Part shown: in pieces, positions 9,007 through 20,365 of the stretch
Layout: each line of letters begins with the position of its first letter
Position numbering within the stretch: position 1 is the stretch's first letter
Origin: Streptomyces sp. NRRL F-5135
GTDB lineage: Bacteria; Actinomycetota; Actinomycetes; Streptomycetales; Streptomycetaceae
Assembly: GCF_000719775.1 (NCBI RefSeq)
Contig: NZ_JOHR01000006.1
Location: 310,001 to 374,000 of the forward strand
Direction of reading: 5' to 3'
DNA length: 64,000 bases
The notes under the pieces: generated by a model
Database searches by the model: none
What the model saw: only the letters and a program-made list of their open reading frames with translations
Told to the model about the DNA's origin: nothing
Translations under genes and position numbers: made by a program

Positions 9007-9834
9007 TCAGTCCGTGCGGCGGTGCCTCGCAGGCCCGTGTTCCGTGCCGCCGGCACCGGCATTAGTACCCGCACCAGAGGACCCCGCGCCATTGGCCTCC
9101 GCCGCCGCCCGCGCCTCCTCCGCCTCCATCTCGGCGAACACGTCGATCGGCGCCGGTGCCTTCGCCAGGAAGATCCAGGTGAGGTAGACCGCCAGCAGGA
9201 ACGGCGGGATCTTCAGCGTCACCAGCACCCAGCCGAGCTGCGTCGTGTCCGCCCACCAGTACAGCGGGAAGAGGATCGCGCACTTGCCGAGCAGGATCAG
9301 CCCCCACGCCCAACTGGCCTTCGCGTACGCCTTCTTGCGACCGGGGTTGCGCGTGCGCCAGGACAGGTTCTCCTTGAAGACCGGGCCCAGGATCAGCCCG
9401 ATCAGCGGCACGCCCGCCAGCGTCGTGACGATGTACGCCAGCCCCAGCCCCAGCGTGTACAGCATGCCGGGCAGGTAGAAGTCCTTCGCGTTGCCCGTCA
9501 TCATCGCGAACACGACACCGAAGGCGACACCGAAGACCCCGCTGAACGCGTGCTTGACGGTGTCCTTCCTGATCAGCCGGACCAGCACGAGCACCAGCGA
9601 GACGGCCAGCGCCGCGATCGCCGAGGTGTGCAGGTCCTTGTTGACCGTGAAGATCGTGACGAAGAGCAGTCCGGGCAGGACCGTCTCGATCATGCCGCGC
9701 AGGCCGCCGAACGCTTCGAAGAGCGCTGCCTCGGTGACGGCCCTCGCCTCACCCTCCGGGTCGGGCGAGCCCGACGGGGCGGCGGGTGAGGCGGTGGGGG
9801 TGTGCGAGGGGGCGGATTTGTCGGCTGACGTCAC
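9007..9834 (-). CDS. DUF3159 membrane protein
   Basis: 275 aa, five or six predicted membrane helices between residues about 48 and 225 (GLLFVTIFTVNKD, IAALAVSLVLVLVRLI, FGVAFGVVFAMM, MLYTLGLGLAYIVTTLAGVPLIGLILGPV, LILLGKCAILFPLYWW), with a disordered head and an A/E/G-rich tail. The family is restricted to Actinobacteria and has no assigned function; the M. tuberculosis counterpart is Rv2693c, in the same relative place. GTG start follows the stop of the OB-fold gene by 3 bp and uses a CAGGAG site inside that gene's end, so they are coupled. Confidence 0.85.
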   Translation of the reverse strand: MTSADKSAPSHTPTASPAAPSGSPDPEGEARAVTEAALFEAFGGLRGMIETVLPGLLFVTIFTVNKDLHTSAIAALAVSLVLVLVRLIRKDTVKHAFSGVFGVAFGVVFAMMTGNAKDFYLPGMLYTLGLGLAYIVTTLAGVPLIGLILGPVFKENLSWRTRNPGRKKAYAKASWAWGLILLGKCAILFPLYWWADTTQLGWVLVTLKIPPFLLAVYLTWIFLAKAPAPIDVFAEMEAEEARAAAEANGAGSSGAGTNAGAGGTEHGPARHRRTD

Positions 9835-9837
9835 CGG

Positions 9838-10224
9838 CTACTCCTGTCCGAGCGGTCGGAGTTCGTATTTGGGGTTGAAGAGCACCCGCCGGCCGTGGCT
9901 CAACGAGATCCGGCCGGAGGCGATCAGCTTGCGGCCCGGCTCTATGCCCACGATGGAGCGCCGGCCCAGCCACACCACGTCCAGCGGCGCGGAGCCGTCG
10001 AACAGCTCCGCCTCCAGCGCGGGCACGCCGGCCCGGGGACGCAGGGTGACCGTCCGCAGCGTACCGGTGACACGGACGACCTGGCGGTCGTCGCAGTCGG
10101 AGATACGGGTGCAGCCCGACGCCTGCGCGTCCTCGCGCAGTTCCTCGGACTCCAGATCCTCCTGGGAGCTGGAGAGCCGGTTGAGCATCCGGCGGAATCG
10201 GCCGGTCGACTTCTCGGCACTCAT
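9838..10224 (-). CDS. OB-fold nucleic-acid-binding-like protein (Rv2694c family)
   Basis: 128 aa. Residues 50-125 form an OB-like pattern (VVRVTGTLRTVTLRP... LDVVWLGRRSIVGIEPGRKLIASGRIS) resembling the tRNA-anticodon-type OB fold of RecG/AspRS, behind a basic head (GRFRRMLNRL). First gene of a two-gene unit with the DUF3159 membrane protein. Function unknown; the same pair is conserved in mycobacteria, so an interaction between the small OB protein and the membrane protein is a fair guess but only that. Confidence 0.8.
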   Translation of the reverse strand: MSAEKSTGRFRRMLNRLSSSQEDLESEELREDAQASGCTRISDCDDRQVVRVTGTLRTVTLRPRAGVPALEAELFDGSAPLDVVWLGRRSIVGIEPGRKLIASGRISLSHGRRVLFNPKYELRPLGQE

Positions 10225-10445
10225 GGTCAAAGCGTACCGGGGTACGGGCGTGGCCGGGTCATCCTCCCGATCACCGCCTCGCCCCGTGCCGACGCGCCCC
10301 GGAAGCAGCCGACGGCCGCACTCCGGGAGCACCACGCGCAGTCGGCGGGACCCAAGCCGGCACATGCCGGCCGGACCGGAGCCGACTGGGCGGAAACCGG
10401 CCGGACGGAAGCAGGCCGGACACAAGCCCGCCGGGCGTATCCGCA

Positions 10446-11135
10446 TCAACGCTCGAAGCGGTAGCCCATCCCCGGCTCGGTGACGAAGTGCCGCGGGTGC
10501 GACGGATCCATCTCCAGCTTGCGCCGCAGCTGCGCCATGTAGACCCGCAGGTAGTTGGTCTCGGTGCCGTACGACGGTCCCCACACCTCCTGGAGCAGCT
10601 GCTTCTGGCTGACCAGCCGGCCCGTGTTCCGTACCAGGACCTCCAGCAGGTGCCACTCCGTCGGGGTGAGCCGTACGTCCCGGCCTTCCCGGTGGACCTT
10701 CTTCGCGGCGAGGTCGACGGTGAAGTTCTCGGTCTCGACCATCGCCGTGCCGTCGTCCGTCTCCCCGCCCACCGGCTCCGCCCGCCGGACCGCGGCGCGC
10801 AGCCGGGCCAGCAGCTCGTCCATGCCGAAGGGTTTCGTCACGTAGTCGTCGGCGCCCGCGTCCAGCGCCTCCACCTTCTCGTCGGAGGTGTGGCGGGCCG
10901 AGAGCACCAGGATCGGCACGCGCGTCCAGCCGCGCAGCCCCTTGATGACCTCGACGCCGTCCATGTCCGGCAGCCCGAGGTCGAGCACGACCACGTCGGG
11001 GTGGCGCGCCGCCGCGAGTTCCAGCGCGCCCGCTCCGTCGGCGGCGGCGTCCACGTCGTACTTGCGTGCCTTCAGGTTGATCACGAGGGCGCGCACGATC
11101 TGCGGCTCGTCGTCGACCACGAGGACCCGGGTCAT
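10446..11135 (-). CDS. kdpE: KdpE response regulator
   Basis: 229 aa. Receiver domain residues 3-118 with phospho-acceptor Asp52 (VVVLDLGLPD), acidic pair Asp8/Asp9 and Lys102 (YVTKPFG); OmpR/PhoB winged helix residues 130-229 (LTPTEWHLLEVLVRNTGRLVSQKQLLQEVWGP). Activates kdp genes when phosphorylated by KdpD in the E. coli paradigm. It follows kdpD by 34 bp at the end of the kdp gene run. The likely binding site is the repeat-rich region upstream of the first kdp gene (18559-18630). Confidence 0.95.
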   Translation of the reverse strand: MTRVLVVDDEPQIVRALVINLKARKYDVDAAADGAGALELAAARHPDVVVLDLGLPDMDGVEVIKGLRGWTRVPILVLSARHTSDEKVEALDAGADDYVTKPFGMDELLARLRAAVRRAEPVGGETDDGTAMVETENFTVDLAAKKVHREGRDVRLTPTEWHLLEVLVRNTGRLVSQKQLLQEVWGPSYGTETNYLRVYMAQLRRKLEMDPSHPRHFVTEPGMGYRFER

Positions 11136-11169
11136 GGGGCCTGCCTTTCTGCTGTCCCGGTCGTCCCGG

Positions 11170-13713
11170 TCAGGTGCCGATCCGGGCGGGTGATTCGGGG
11201 CGGGCCGGAGCGCGTCCGGACGCCGCGGAGAGGGTGAGGACCATGGTCAGTCCTCCGCCGGGGGTGTCCTCGGCGTCGAGAGTGCCGCCCATCGCCTCCA
11301 CGAAGCCGCGGGCGACCGCGAGCCCGAGCCCGACACCCGCTCCGCGCGGCGCGTCCCCGTGCCGCTGGAAGGGCTCGAATATACGGTCCTTGGCGTCGTC
11401 GGGAACGCCGGGGCCGCGGTCCACGACCCGCAGCTCCACGCGTTCGCCGAGCGCGCTGGCCGCGACGGTGACGCGGCGGTCCTCGGGGCTGTACTTGACG
11501 GCGTTCTCGACGATGTTGGCGACGGCGCGCTCCAGCAGCCCCGGGTCGACGGCCACCATGGGCAGCGTCTCGGGGACGTCCAGGTCGACGCTGCCCTCCG
11601 GAACGCCGACGAGCGCCCACGGGACCACCTCGTCCAGGTCGATCTCGCGGATCAGCGGGGTGACGGTGCCGGTCTGGAGCCGGGACATGTCGAGCAGGTT
11701 GCCCACCAGGTGGTCGAGGCGGTCGGCACCGTGCTCGATGCCTTCGAGCAGTTCGGCCTGGTCCTCCTCGGACCATTCGACGTCGTCCGAGCGCAGGGAG
11801 GAGACGGCCGCCTTGATCCCCGCCAGGGGGGTGCGCAGGTCGTGGCTGACGGCCGCCAGCAGGGCGGTGCGGATGCGGTTGCCCTCGGCCAGCGCACGGG
11901 CCTGCTCGGCCTCGCCCACCAGGCGCTGCCGGTCCAGTACGACGGCGGCCTGGGCGGCGAACGCGGCGAGCACCCGCCGGTCCTCCGCGGGCAGCACCCG
12001 GCCCGAGAGCGCCAGCGCCATGTGGTCGCCGACCGGCATGTCCACGTCGGCGGACTCGGGCCGGTCCACGGGCTGGGGTCCGACGCTGGCGGCGGGCGTC
12101 CAGGGATCGACATCGCTCTTGCGTTCGAGAAGGGCCACCGACTCCATGGAGAACGTCTCCCGCACCCGCTCCAGCAGCGCCTCCAGCGTGGTCTCGCCGC
12201 GCAGCACGCTGCCCGCGAGGAAGGACAGGATCTCGGCCTCCGCCCGCAGTCTGGCCGCCTGCTGGGTTCTTCGGGCCGCCAGATCCACCACGGACGCCAC
12301 GGACACCGCCACCGCGAAGAAGATCACGATGGCGACCAGGTTCTTCGGGTCCTGCACGGTCAGGGTGTGGCTGGGCGGGGTGAAGTAGTAGTTGAGCAGG
12401 AGCGAGCCCACGGCCGCCGAGCCGAGCGCCGGAAGCAGACCGCCGATCAGCGCGGACATGACGGTCAGGAAGAGGAACAGCAGGACGTCGTTGGCCAGCC
12501 CGAGCGTGTTGTGCAGCTCGCTCAGCAGCAGGGACAGCAGCACCGGCGCGGCGACCCCGCACAGCCAGCCCCACAGGACCCGGGACCGGCCCAGCCGGGC
12601 TCCCCGGGCCACCGGCAGCCCGCGGCCCTTGGCCGCCTCCTCGTGCGTGACGATGTGGACGTCCAGGTCGGGGCCGGACTCCCGGGCGACGGTGGCTCCG
12701 ACGCCCGGCCCGAAGACGTACTGCCAGGTCTTGCGGCGGCTGGAGCCGAGGACGATCTGGGTGGCGTTCACCCCGCGGGCGAACTCCAGCAGCGCGGAGG
12801 GGATGTCGTCGCCGACGACATGGTGGAAGGTGCCTCCCAGGTCCTCGACCAGGGAGCGCTGGACGGCGAGTTCCTTGGGCGAGGCGGACGTCAGCCCGTC
12901 GCTGCGGGCGATGTAGACGGCGAGGACCTCGCCGCCCGCGCCCTTCTCGGCCAGCCGGACGGCGCGGCGGATGAGCGTACGTCCCTCGGGGCCGCCGGTG
13001 AGGCCGACGACGATCCGCTCGCGCGCCTGCCAGGTGGAGCGGATGCCGTGCTCGCCGCGGTACTGCCGCAGGTACTCGTCCGCCCTGTCGGCGACCCACA
13101 GCAGCGCCAGCTCCCGCAGCGCGGTGAGGTTGCCGGGACGGAAGTAGTGCGAGAGCGCCGCGTCGATCTTGTCGGGCTTGTAGACGTTGCCGTGCGCGAG
13201 CCGGCGGCGCAGCGCCTGGGGCGACATGTCGACCAGCTCGATCTGGTCGGCCCGGCGGACTATCTCGTCGGGCACGGTCTCCCGCTGCCGTACCCCCGTT
13301 ATCGACTCGACCACGTCGCCGAGTGATTCCAGGTGCTGGATGTTGACGGTCGAGATGACCTCGATCCCGGCCTGGAGCAGCTCCTCGATGTCCTGCCAGC
13401 GCTTGGCGTTGCGGGAGCCCGGCACATTGGTGTGCGCCATCTCGTCCACCAGCGCGACGGCCGGGCGGCGCGCCAGCACCGCGTCGACGTCCATCTCGGT
13501 GAAGACCGTTCCCCGGTACTGGAGCTCCTGGCGGGGGACCGTTTCCAGGCCGTGCAGCATGACCTCGGTGCGCGGCCGGTCGTAGTGCTCCACGAAGCCG
13601 ACGACGCAGTCGGTGCCCCGCTCCACGCGCCGGTGCGCCTCGGAGAGCATCGCGTACGTCTTGCCGACGCCCGGTGCCGCTCCCAGGTAGATCCGAAACT
13701 TGCCGCGTCCCAT
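11170..13713 (-). CDS. kdpD: KdpD sensor histidine kinase
   Basis: 847 aa from ATG 13713. Order of parts: KdpD N-domain with Walker A (GAAPGVGKT, residues 11-19) and Walker B (VDEMAHTN); universal-stress-type domain; four-helix membrane module around the middle; GAF-like region; HisKA with phospho-acceptor in AVSHDLRTPLAG; HATPase with NIVENAVKYSP, DRGPGVP and GVGLGLAV. Senses K+ limitation or osmotic stress. The Walker site in the N-domain is the region that binds c-di-AMP in some other bacteria. A TTG at 13839 overlapping the kdpC stop would add 42 low-complexity residues and make the two genes translationally coupled; I prefer the ATG because family members start there. Confidence 0.93.
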   Translation of the reverse strand: MGRGKFRIYLGAAPGVGKTYAMLSEAHRRVERGTDCVVGFVEHYDRPRTEVMLHGLETVPRQELQYRGTVFTEMDVDAVLARRPAVALVDEMAHTNVPGSRNAKRWQDIEELLQAGIEVISTVNIQHLESLGDVVESITGVRQRETVPDEIVRRADQIELVDMSPQALRRRLAHGNVYKPDKIDAALSHYFRPGNLTALRELALLWVADRADEYLRQYRGEHGIRSTWQARERIVVGLTGGPEGRTLIRRAVRLAEKGAGGEVLAVYIARSDGLTSASPKELAVQRSLVEDLGGTFHHVVGDDIPSALLEFARGVNATQIVLGSSRRKTWQYVFGPGVGATVARESGPDLDVHIVTHEEAAKGRGLPVARGARLGRSRVLWGWLCGVAAPVLLSLLLSELHNTLGLANDVLLFLFLTVMSALIGGLLPALGSAAVGSLLLNYYFTPPSHTLTVQDPKNLVAIVIFFAVAVSVASVVDLAARRTQQAARLRAEAEILSFLAGSVLRGETTLEALLERVRETFSMESVALLERKSDVDPWTPAASVGPQPVDRPESADVDMPVGDHMALALSGRVLPAEDRRVLAAFAAQAAVVLDRQRLVGEAEQARALAEGNRIRTALLAAVSHDLRTPLAGIKAAVSSLRSDDVEWSEEDQAELLEGIEHGADRLDHLVGNLLDMSRLQTGTVTPLIREIDLDEVVPWALVGVPEGSVDLDVPETLPMVAVDPGLLERAVANIVENAVKYSPEDRRVTVAASALGERVELRVVDRGPGVPDDAKDRIFEPFQRHGDAPRGAGVGLGLAVARGFVEAMGGTLDAEDTPGGGLTMVLTLSAASGRAPARPESPARIGT

Positions 13714-13835
13714 GGCCCCATTGTCGGCCCACGTGAGCCCTCGCGTCCGCCGCGTCGACCGCCCCGGCTGTCCCGCCCCGCCCGGCCACACCGACGCCGG
13801 CGCCGGGGCGGGCTCCGACTGTGGGGACCCACCGC

Positions 13836-14504
13836 TCAACGGGTCAGCTCCCTCAGTGCGACGTTGAGCTCCAGCACGTTCACCCGGGGCTCCCCCATGA
13901 AGCCGAGGACCCGCTGCCGCGTGTGTTCGTCGACCAGCCTCGCCACCCGCTCCGCGGGCAGGTGGTTGCGCTCGGCGACCCGCCGCACCTGGAGGTGGGC
14001 GTACGCCGGGGAGATGTCCGGGTCGAGGCCCGAGCCGGAGGACAGGACGGCGTCCGGCGGCACGGCGGAGGGCCGTACGGGGTGACCGGGGGTCGAGTTG
14101 TCCCGGACGACGGCGGCCCTGGCCTCCCGGACCGACCGGATCAGCTCCTTGTCGTCGCCGGCCCGGTTGGTCGCTCCGGACACCAGCAGTCGGTAACGCG
14201 TGTTGACGGTGTTGTCGGAGAGGCCGTCCGACGGGCGCGGCTGGAACCAGCGCAGATCGGGTGCGGGGGTTTTCCGGCCCTCCGCCTGCGGCAGGTCGTA
14301 GCGCTGTCCGATCAGCGAGGAGCCGACGACGGTGCCGCGCTCCCTGATCTCGGAGCCGTTCGCCCGGTGCGGGAAGAGCCCCTGGGCGACGCCCGTGACC
14401 GCCAGTGGGTAGAGCACGCCGCAGAGCACGGTCAGGACGAGCAGGGCGCGCAGGCTCGCCGCGAACAGCCGCGCCGCGCCGCCCGCCGAACCGTTCATGG
14501 ACAT
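13836..14504 (-). CDS. kdpC: KdpC subunit of K+-transporting ATPase
   Basis: 222 aa. One N-terminal membrane helix (LRALLVLTVLCGVLYPLAVTG) followed by the extracytoplasmic domain with the family motifs GSSLIGQRY, FQPRPS, SGATN and, near the end, DPDISPAYAHLQVRRVA. KdpC stabilises the KdpFABC complex. ATG 14504 lies 8 bp after the kdpB stop; a second ATG at 14498 is an alternative. Confidence 0.95.
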   Translation of the reverse strand: MSMNGSAGGAARLFAASLRALLVLTVLCGVLYPLAVTGVAQGLFPHRANGSEIRERGTVVGSSLIGQRYDLPQAEGRKTPAPDLRWFQPRPSDGLSDNTVNTRYRLLVSGATNRAGDDKELIRSVREARAAVVRDNSTPGHPVRPSAVPPDAVLSSGSGLDPDISPAYAHLQVRRVAERNHLPAERVARLVDEHTRQRVLGFMGEPRVNVLELNVALRELTR

Positions 14505-14512
14505 CACGTCGT

Positions 14513-16653
<2,141 letters not shown>

Positions 16654-16657
<4 letters not shown>

Positions 16658-18318
16658 GACGCCAGCCCTTCCGCCAGCGGCCCGAGCGCGAGCGCCGGGA
16701 AGTACGTCAGAGCGGCGACGATCACGATCGTCGCGATGAGCAGCCCGGAGAACAGCGGCTTGTCGGTACGGAGCGTGCCGGAGGTCTCGGGTACGGGCGA
16801 GCGCTCGGCCAGCGAACCGGCCAGCGCCAGGACGAACACCATCGGAAGGAAGCGGCCCAGCAGCATCACCATGCCGAGCGAGGTGTTGAACCACGGCGTG
16901 TCCGCCGCGAGTCCCGCGAACGCCGAGCCGTTGTTGTTGGCCGCCGAGGTGTACGCGTAGAGGATCTCGGAGAAGCCGTGCGGGCCCGTGTTGAGGAGGG
17001 AGTCGCGTGGCGTGGGCAGCGCCAGGGCCACGGCGGTGAAGCAGAGCACGAGCGCCGGGGTGATCAGGATGTAGAGGGCGGCCAGTTTGATCTCCCGGCC
17101 GCCGATCTTCTTGCCCAGGTACTCGGGGGTGCGGCCGACCATCAGCCCGGCCAGGAAGACCGCGATGACCGCCATGATCAGCACGCCGTACAGGCCGGAG
17201 CCGACACCGCCGGGCGCGATCTCGCCGAGCTGCATGCCGAGCATCGCGATTCCCCCGCCGAAACCGGTGAAGGAGGACAGCGCGGAATTGACCGCTCCGG
17301 TCGAGGTGAGCGTCGTGGAGACGGCGAAGAGCGAGGAGCCGGCGACCCCGAAGCGGGTCTCCTTGCCCTCCAGCGCGCCGCCCGCGATGTCGTAGGCCGG
17401 GGCGCCGTGGTGGAACTCGGTCCACATCATCAGCGCGACGAAGGCGATCCAGATCGCCACCATCGCGGCGAGGATCGCGTACCCCTGCCTGAGACTGCCG
17501 GTCATCCGCCCGAAGGTGCGCGTCAGGGCGAACGGGATCAGCAGTATCAGGAAGATCTCGAAGAGGTTGGAGAAGGGGTTGGGGTTCTCGAAGGGGTGTG
17601 CGGAGTTGGCGTTGAAGTAGCCGCCGCCGTTGGTGCCCAGCTCCTTGATCGCCTCCTGGGATGCCACCGCGCCGCCGCGCCACTGCTGGGAGCCGCCGAG
17701 GAACTGGCCGACCTCGTGGACCCCGGCGAAGTTCTGGACGGCGCCACAGGCCACCAGCACGATCGCGCCGATCAGGGACAGCGGCAGCAGGATCCGTACG
17801 GTGCCGCGCACCAGGTCGGCCCAGAAGTTGCCCAGCTCGCCCGTGCGGGACCGGGCGAAGCCCCGGACCAGCGCCACCGCGACCGCCATCCCCACGGCGG
17901 CCGACAGGAAGTTCTGCACGGCGAGCCCGCCGGTCTGGACGAGGTGGCCCATGGCCTGCTCACCGGCGTAACTCTGCCAGTTGGTGTTGGAGACGAACGA
18001 GGCGGCGGTGTTGAACGCCTGGTCCGGGTCGATCGAGGCGAAGCCCAGCGACCCGGGCAGGCCGCCCTGGAGGCGCTGGAGCAGGTAGAGGAAGAGGACG
18101 CTCACCGCGGAGAAGGCGAGGACGCCGCGCAGATAGGCGGGCCAGCGCAGATTCGCGGCCGGGTCGGCGCCGATGCACCGGTAGATCCACTTCTCGACCC
18201 GCAGATGCCGGACGGACGAGTAGACCCGGGCCATGTGGTCGCCGAGCGGACGGTACGCCAGTGCGAGCGCGGCGACGAGCGCGAGCAGTTGGAGTACCCC
18301 GGCGAGGACGGGACTCAT
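16654..18318 (-). CDS. kdpA: KdpA K+ channel-like subunit
   Basis: 554 aa, ten hydrophobic helices. The selectivity-loop motif [17 protein letters not shown] lies in the second quarter of the protein, with further pore loops ([19 protein letters not shown] and [11 protein letters not shown]) typical of the superfamily of K+ transporters to which KdpA belongs. It selects and carries K+ through the Kdp pump. Start ATG 18318 is 3 bp after kdpF; the stop overlaps kdpB. Confidence 0.96.
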
Positions 18319-18321
18319 CGC

Positions 18322-18411
18322 TCAGAACCTCTCGGGGAAGACGAGGGCGAGGACGAGATAGCCCAGCAGGGCGACGGCCACGACCAGGCCGACGACATTC
18401 TCGGCGGTCAC
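18322..18411 (-). CDS. kdpF: KdpF small membrane subunit
   Basis: 29 aa, a single hydrophobic helix ending LALVFPERF, the usual KdpF tail. GTG start at 18411 shares GTGA with the stop of the microprotein upstream, and kdpA begins 3 bp later. KdpF is a lipid-like stabiliser of the KdpABC complex. Length is normal for the family. Confidence 0.9.
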   Translation of the reverse strand: MTAENVVGLVVAVALLGYLVLALVFPERF

Positions 18412-18491
18412 AGCTTCGTCACCCCCTTGGCGACGAGGGCCACCAGCGCGAAGACCGCGACCGTGGCGAGGACGAAGGCCAGATCGGCCAC
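18408..18491 (-). CDS. 27-residue membrane microprotein at the head of the kdp operon
   Basis: GTG 18491 is preceded by a strong AGGAG site at 7-nt spacing. The product is a single helix (LAFVLATVAVFALVALVAKG) with a short basic tail. Its stop overlaps the kdpF start by four bases (GTGA), so the two should be translated together. No family is known to me with certainty; similar tiny membrane proteins precede kdpF in some actinobacteria. It may be a second KdpF-like peptide or a leader that tunes kdpF translation. Confidence 0.65.
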   Translation of the reverse strand: MADLAFVLATVAVFALVALVAKGVTKL

Positions 18492-18558
18492 CGTGTGCTC
18501 CTGAGTGAGTGCGGGACGAAAAACGACTCTCAGAGGAAACCCCGCGTTCCGGCCGCAG

Positions 18559-18630
18559 GCACGCACCGTTGACGGCTCCCATACGCCGTGCCCCGTCGGC
18601 TTGACGGACTCCATACACGCCGGTGCGTGC
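18559..18630 (-). promoter_or_regulatory. Candidate KdpE operator region upstream of kdp
   Basis: Two direct repeats, TTGACGGCTCCCATACGCCG at 18569-18588 and a close variant (TTGACGGACTCCATACACG plus CCG) at 18601-18622, start exactly 32 bp apart (three helical turns). They are framed by a perfect inverted 10-mer, GCACGCACCG at 18559-18568 and CGGTGCGTGC at 18621-18630. The block lies 70-140 bp upstream of the first kdp start, where KdpE should bind. Assignment to KdpE is inference. Confidence 0.55.
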
Positions 18631-18650
18631 TGCGGGGACCTGCGAAAACG

Positions 18651-18690
18651 CCTGTGGGCCGCATCCCGTGCGCGGGATGCGGCCCACAGG
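18651..18690 (-). terminator. Perfect 18-bp hairpin, terminator of the dut-DUF3710 transcript
   Basis: An 18-bp perfect stem (CCTGTGGGCCGCATCCCG and its complement) closes on a TGCG loop. Read on the - strand it lies 147 bp past the DUF3710 stop and is followed by CGTTTTCG, a short T run. It also insulates the kdp control region from that transcript. Confidence 0.7.
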
Positions 18691-18837
18691 GCGCGGCGGT
18701 GCGGACACGCGCCGCACATCGACATTCAGCCGTACGGCCCTGCCCGCGGGCGGCCGTCGCGCGGCTGCGGCGACCGTCGCCACCGGCCCGGTCGCCGGGT
18801 CAGGAGCCGGTCGTCAGGTCATCGGTCAGGAACCGGG

Positions 18838-19623
18838 TCAGCGCACCTCGGTGATCTCGGGACCGCGCTGGAGCTGCCCCATGCCACCGGAGAAGCGCGA
18901 GTTCTCCTGCTCCTCCTGCTGGACGCCCTCGGCAACCATCTGCGCGTCGTCGGGCAGCTTGAGGACGATCGGGTCGCGCGGTGCCATCGGTCCCTCGCCG
19001 CGTACCACGACGGTGTCCCGGAAGATCTGCTCCAGCAGTCCCGCGGCCTCCGGCTGCACCGCGCCCTGCCCGGAGATCACCCCGCGCAGGAACCAGCGCG
19101 GCCCGTCGATGCCGATGAAGCGCACCAGCTGGACACCGCCGGTGCCGTCCGGCAGCTGCACGGGCACCTGGGCGCGCAGCTCCCAGCCCAGCGGCCCCTC
19201 GATCTCGTCGATGATGCCGCCCTGCTGGGTGATGCCGGTGGCGATCTCCTCGCGGACCTCGCCCCAGATGCCCTCGCGCTTGGGCGCGGCGAACGCCTGG
19301 AGCTGTACGGCGGAGTCGCGCAGGACGACCGTCGCGGCGACGATCGCGTCACCGGCGACCTCCACGCGCAGCTCCATGCCGTCGACCGTGGGCACGAAGA
19401 TGCCGCCCAGGTCCACCCGGCCCTCGGCGGGCCTGGAGACCTCGGAGATGTCCCAGGGACCGTCGGGACGGGGCGCCGGCGGAAGGTTGGTCCGGCGAGG
19501 GGCCTCGGCCTCCTCGCTCCCGGCGTCGTCCGTGTCGGTGCCGGAGTCCTCGACGAACTGCTCGGTCTCGCCCGCTGTTTCCGCCGTGTCCTGTGCGGAT
19601 TTCTTCTTGCGACGTCCGAACAC
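18838..19623 (-). CDS. DUF3710 protein (Rv2696c family)
   Basis: 261 aa. A basic start (FGRRKKKS), an acidic low-complexity stretch to about residue 45, then a conserved globular domain (DISEVSRPAEGRVDLGGIFVPTVDGMELR ... RFIGIDGPRWFLRGVISG). No signal peptide or membrane helix. The family is actinobacterial and uncharacterised. GTG start is separated from the dut stop by one base, so it is in one operon with dUTPase, an order conserved in M. tuberculosis (Rv2697c-Rv2696c). Confidence 0.88.
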   Translation of the reverse strand: MFGRRKKKSAQDTAETAGETEQFVEDSGTDTDDAGSEEAEAPRRTNLPPAPRPDGPWDISEVSRPAEGRVDLGGIFVPTVDGMELRVEVAGDAIVAATVVLRDSAVQLQAFAAPKREGIWGEVREEIATGITQQGGIIDEIEGPLGWELRAQVPVQLPDGTGGVQLVRFIGIDGPRWFLRGVISGQGAVQPEAAGLLEQIFRDTVVVRGEGPMAPRDPIVLKLPDDAQMVAEGVQQEEQENSRFSGGMGQLQRGPEITEVR

Positions 19624-19624
19624 G

Positions 19625-20140
19625 TCACTGTCCTTCCCGGTCGGATACGACCGACGCGTATCGATTCCCACCCTGTACGCCGTCCACGGCGGCATGGCCA
19701 CCGGTGGACCCGAAGCCCCCCTCGGCCCGCGCGGAGCCGGGGAGCTCCGCCACCTCGTGGAAGCGCACCTTCTCGACCTGCTGGACGACCAGCTGGGCAA
19801 TCCGGTCGTACCTCTCGAACCGCACGCTCTCGCGCGGATCGAGATTGACCACGATCACTTTGATCTCTCCACGGTACCCGGCATCCACCGTCCCGGGGGC
19901 ATTCACCATGGCGACACCGCAGCGGGCCGCGAGCCCGGAGCGGGCGTGCACGAAGGCGGCGTAGCCGTCCGGGAGGGCGATGGCCACGCCCGTCGGCAGG
20001 ACGGCCCGCTCGCCGGGAGCGAGCTCGGCGGCCCGGGTGGTGACGAGGTCGACGCCGGCGTCGCCCGGGTGTCCGTACGAGGGGACCGGCGCCTCGGGGT
20101 CGATCCGGCGGATCAGTACGTCGACGGGACTGCGGCTCAT
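19625..20140 (-). CDS. dut: Deoxyuridine 5'-triphosphate nucleotidohydrolase (dUTPase)
   Basis: 171 aa, the trimeric dUTPase type. The five motifs are present: DAGVDL (I), RSGLA (II), PGTVDAGYRGEI (III, with the catalytic Asp and the uracil-stacking Tyr), RIAQLVV (IV) and the Arg/Gly-rich RAEGGFGSTG tail (V) that closes over the phosphates. It hydrolyses dUTP to dUMP, keeping uracil out of DNA and feeding dTMP synthesis. First gene of the unit with DUF3710; divergent from the DUF3093 gene. Confidence 0.96.
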   Translation of the reverse strand: MSRSPVDVLIRRIDPEAPVPSYGHPGDAGVDLVTTRAAELAPGERAVLPTGVAIALPDGYAAFVHARSGLAARCGVAMVNAPGTVDAGYRGEIKVIVVNLDPRESVRFERYDRIAQLVVQQVEKVRFHEVAELPGSARAEGGFGSTGGHAAVDGVQGGNRYASVVSDREGQ

Positions 20141-20365
20141 GGGGTCACCTCGAAGGCGCCGGCGCGGGCGTGCCCCGGGCGTATCGACACGTACGCCGCC
20201 GTGTGCGGCGCGTACCGCGTGCGCGGCCCGCGGGGCGGGTACGGCGACGACACGGCCGGCCCGGCCGGGAGTCCGGGGGGCGCTCCCCGGGATGGCACGT
20301 TACTCACAGGCGCAGACCTTACCCGCGCGGTCGCCCCCGTACCGCACCGTGCCAAGCTTGGCTTC

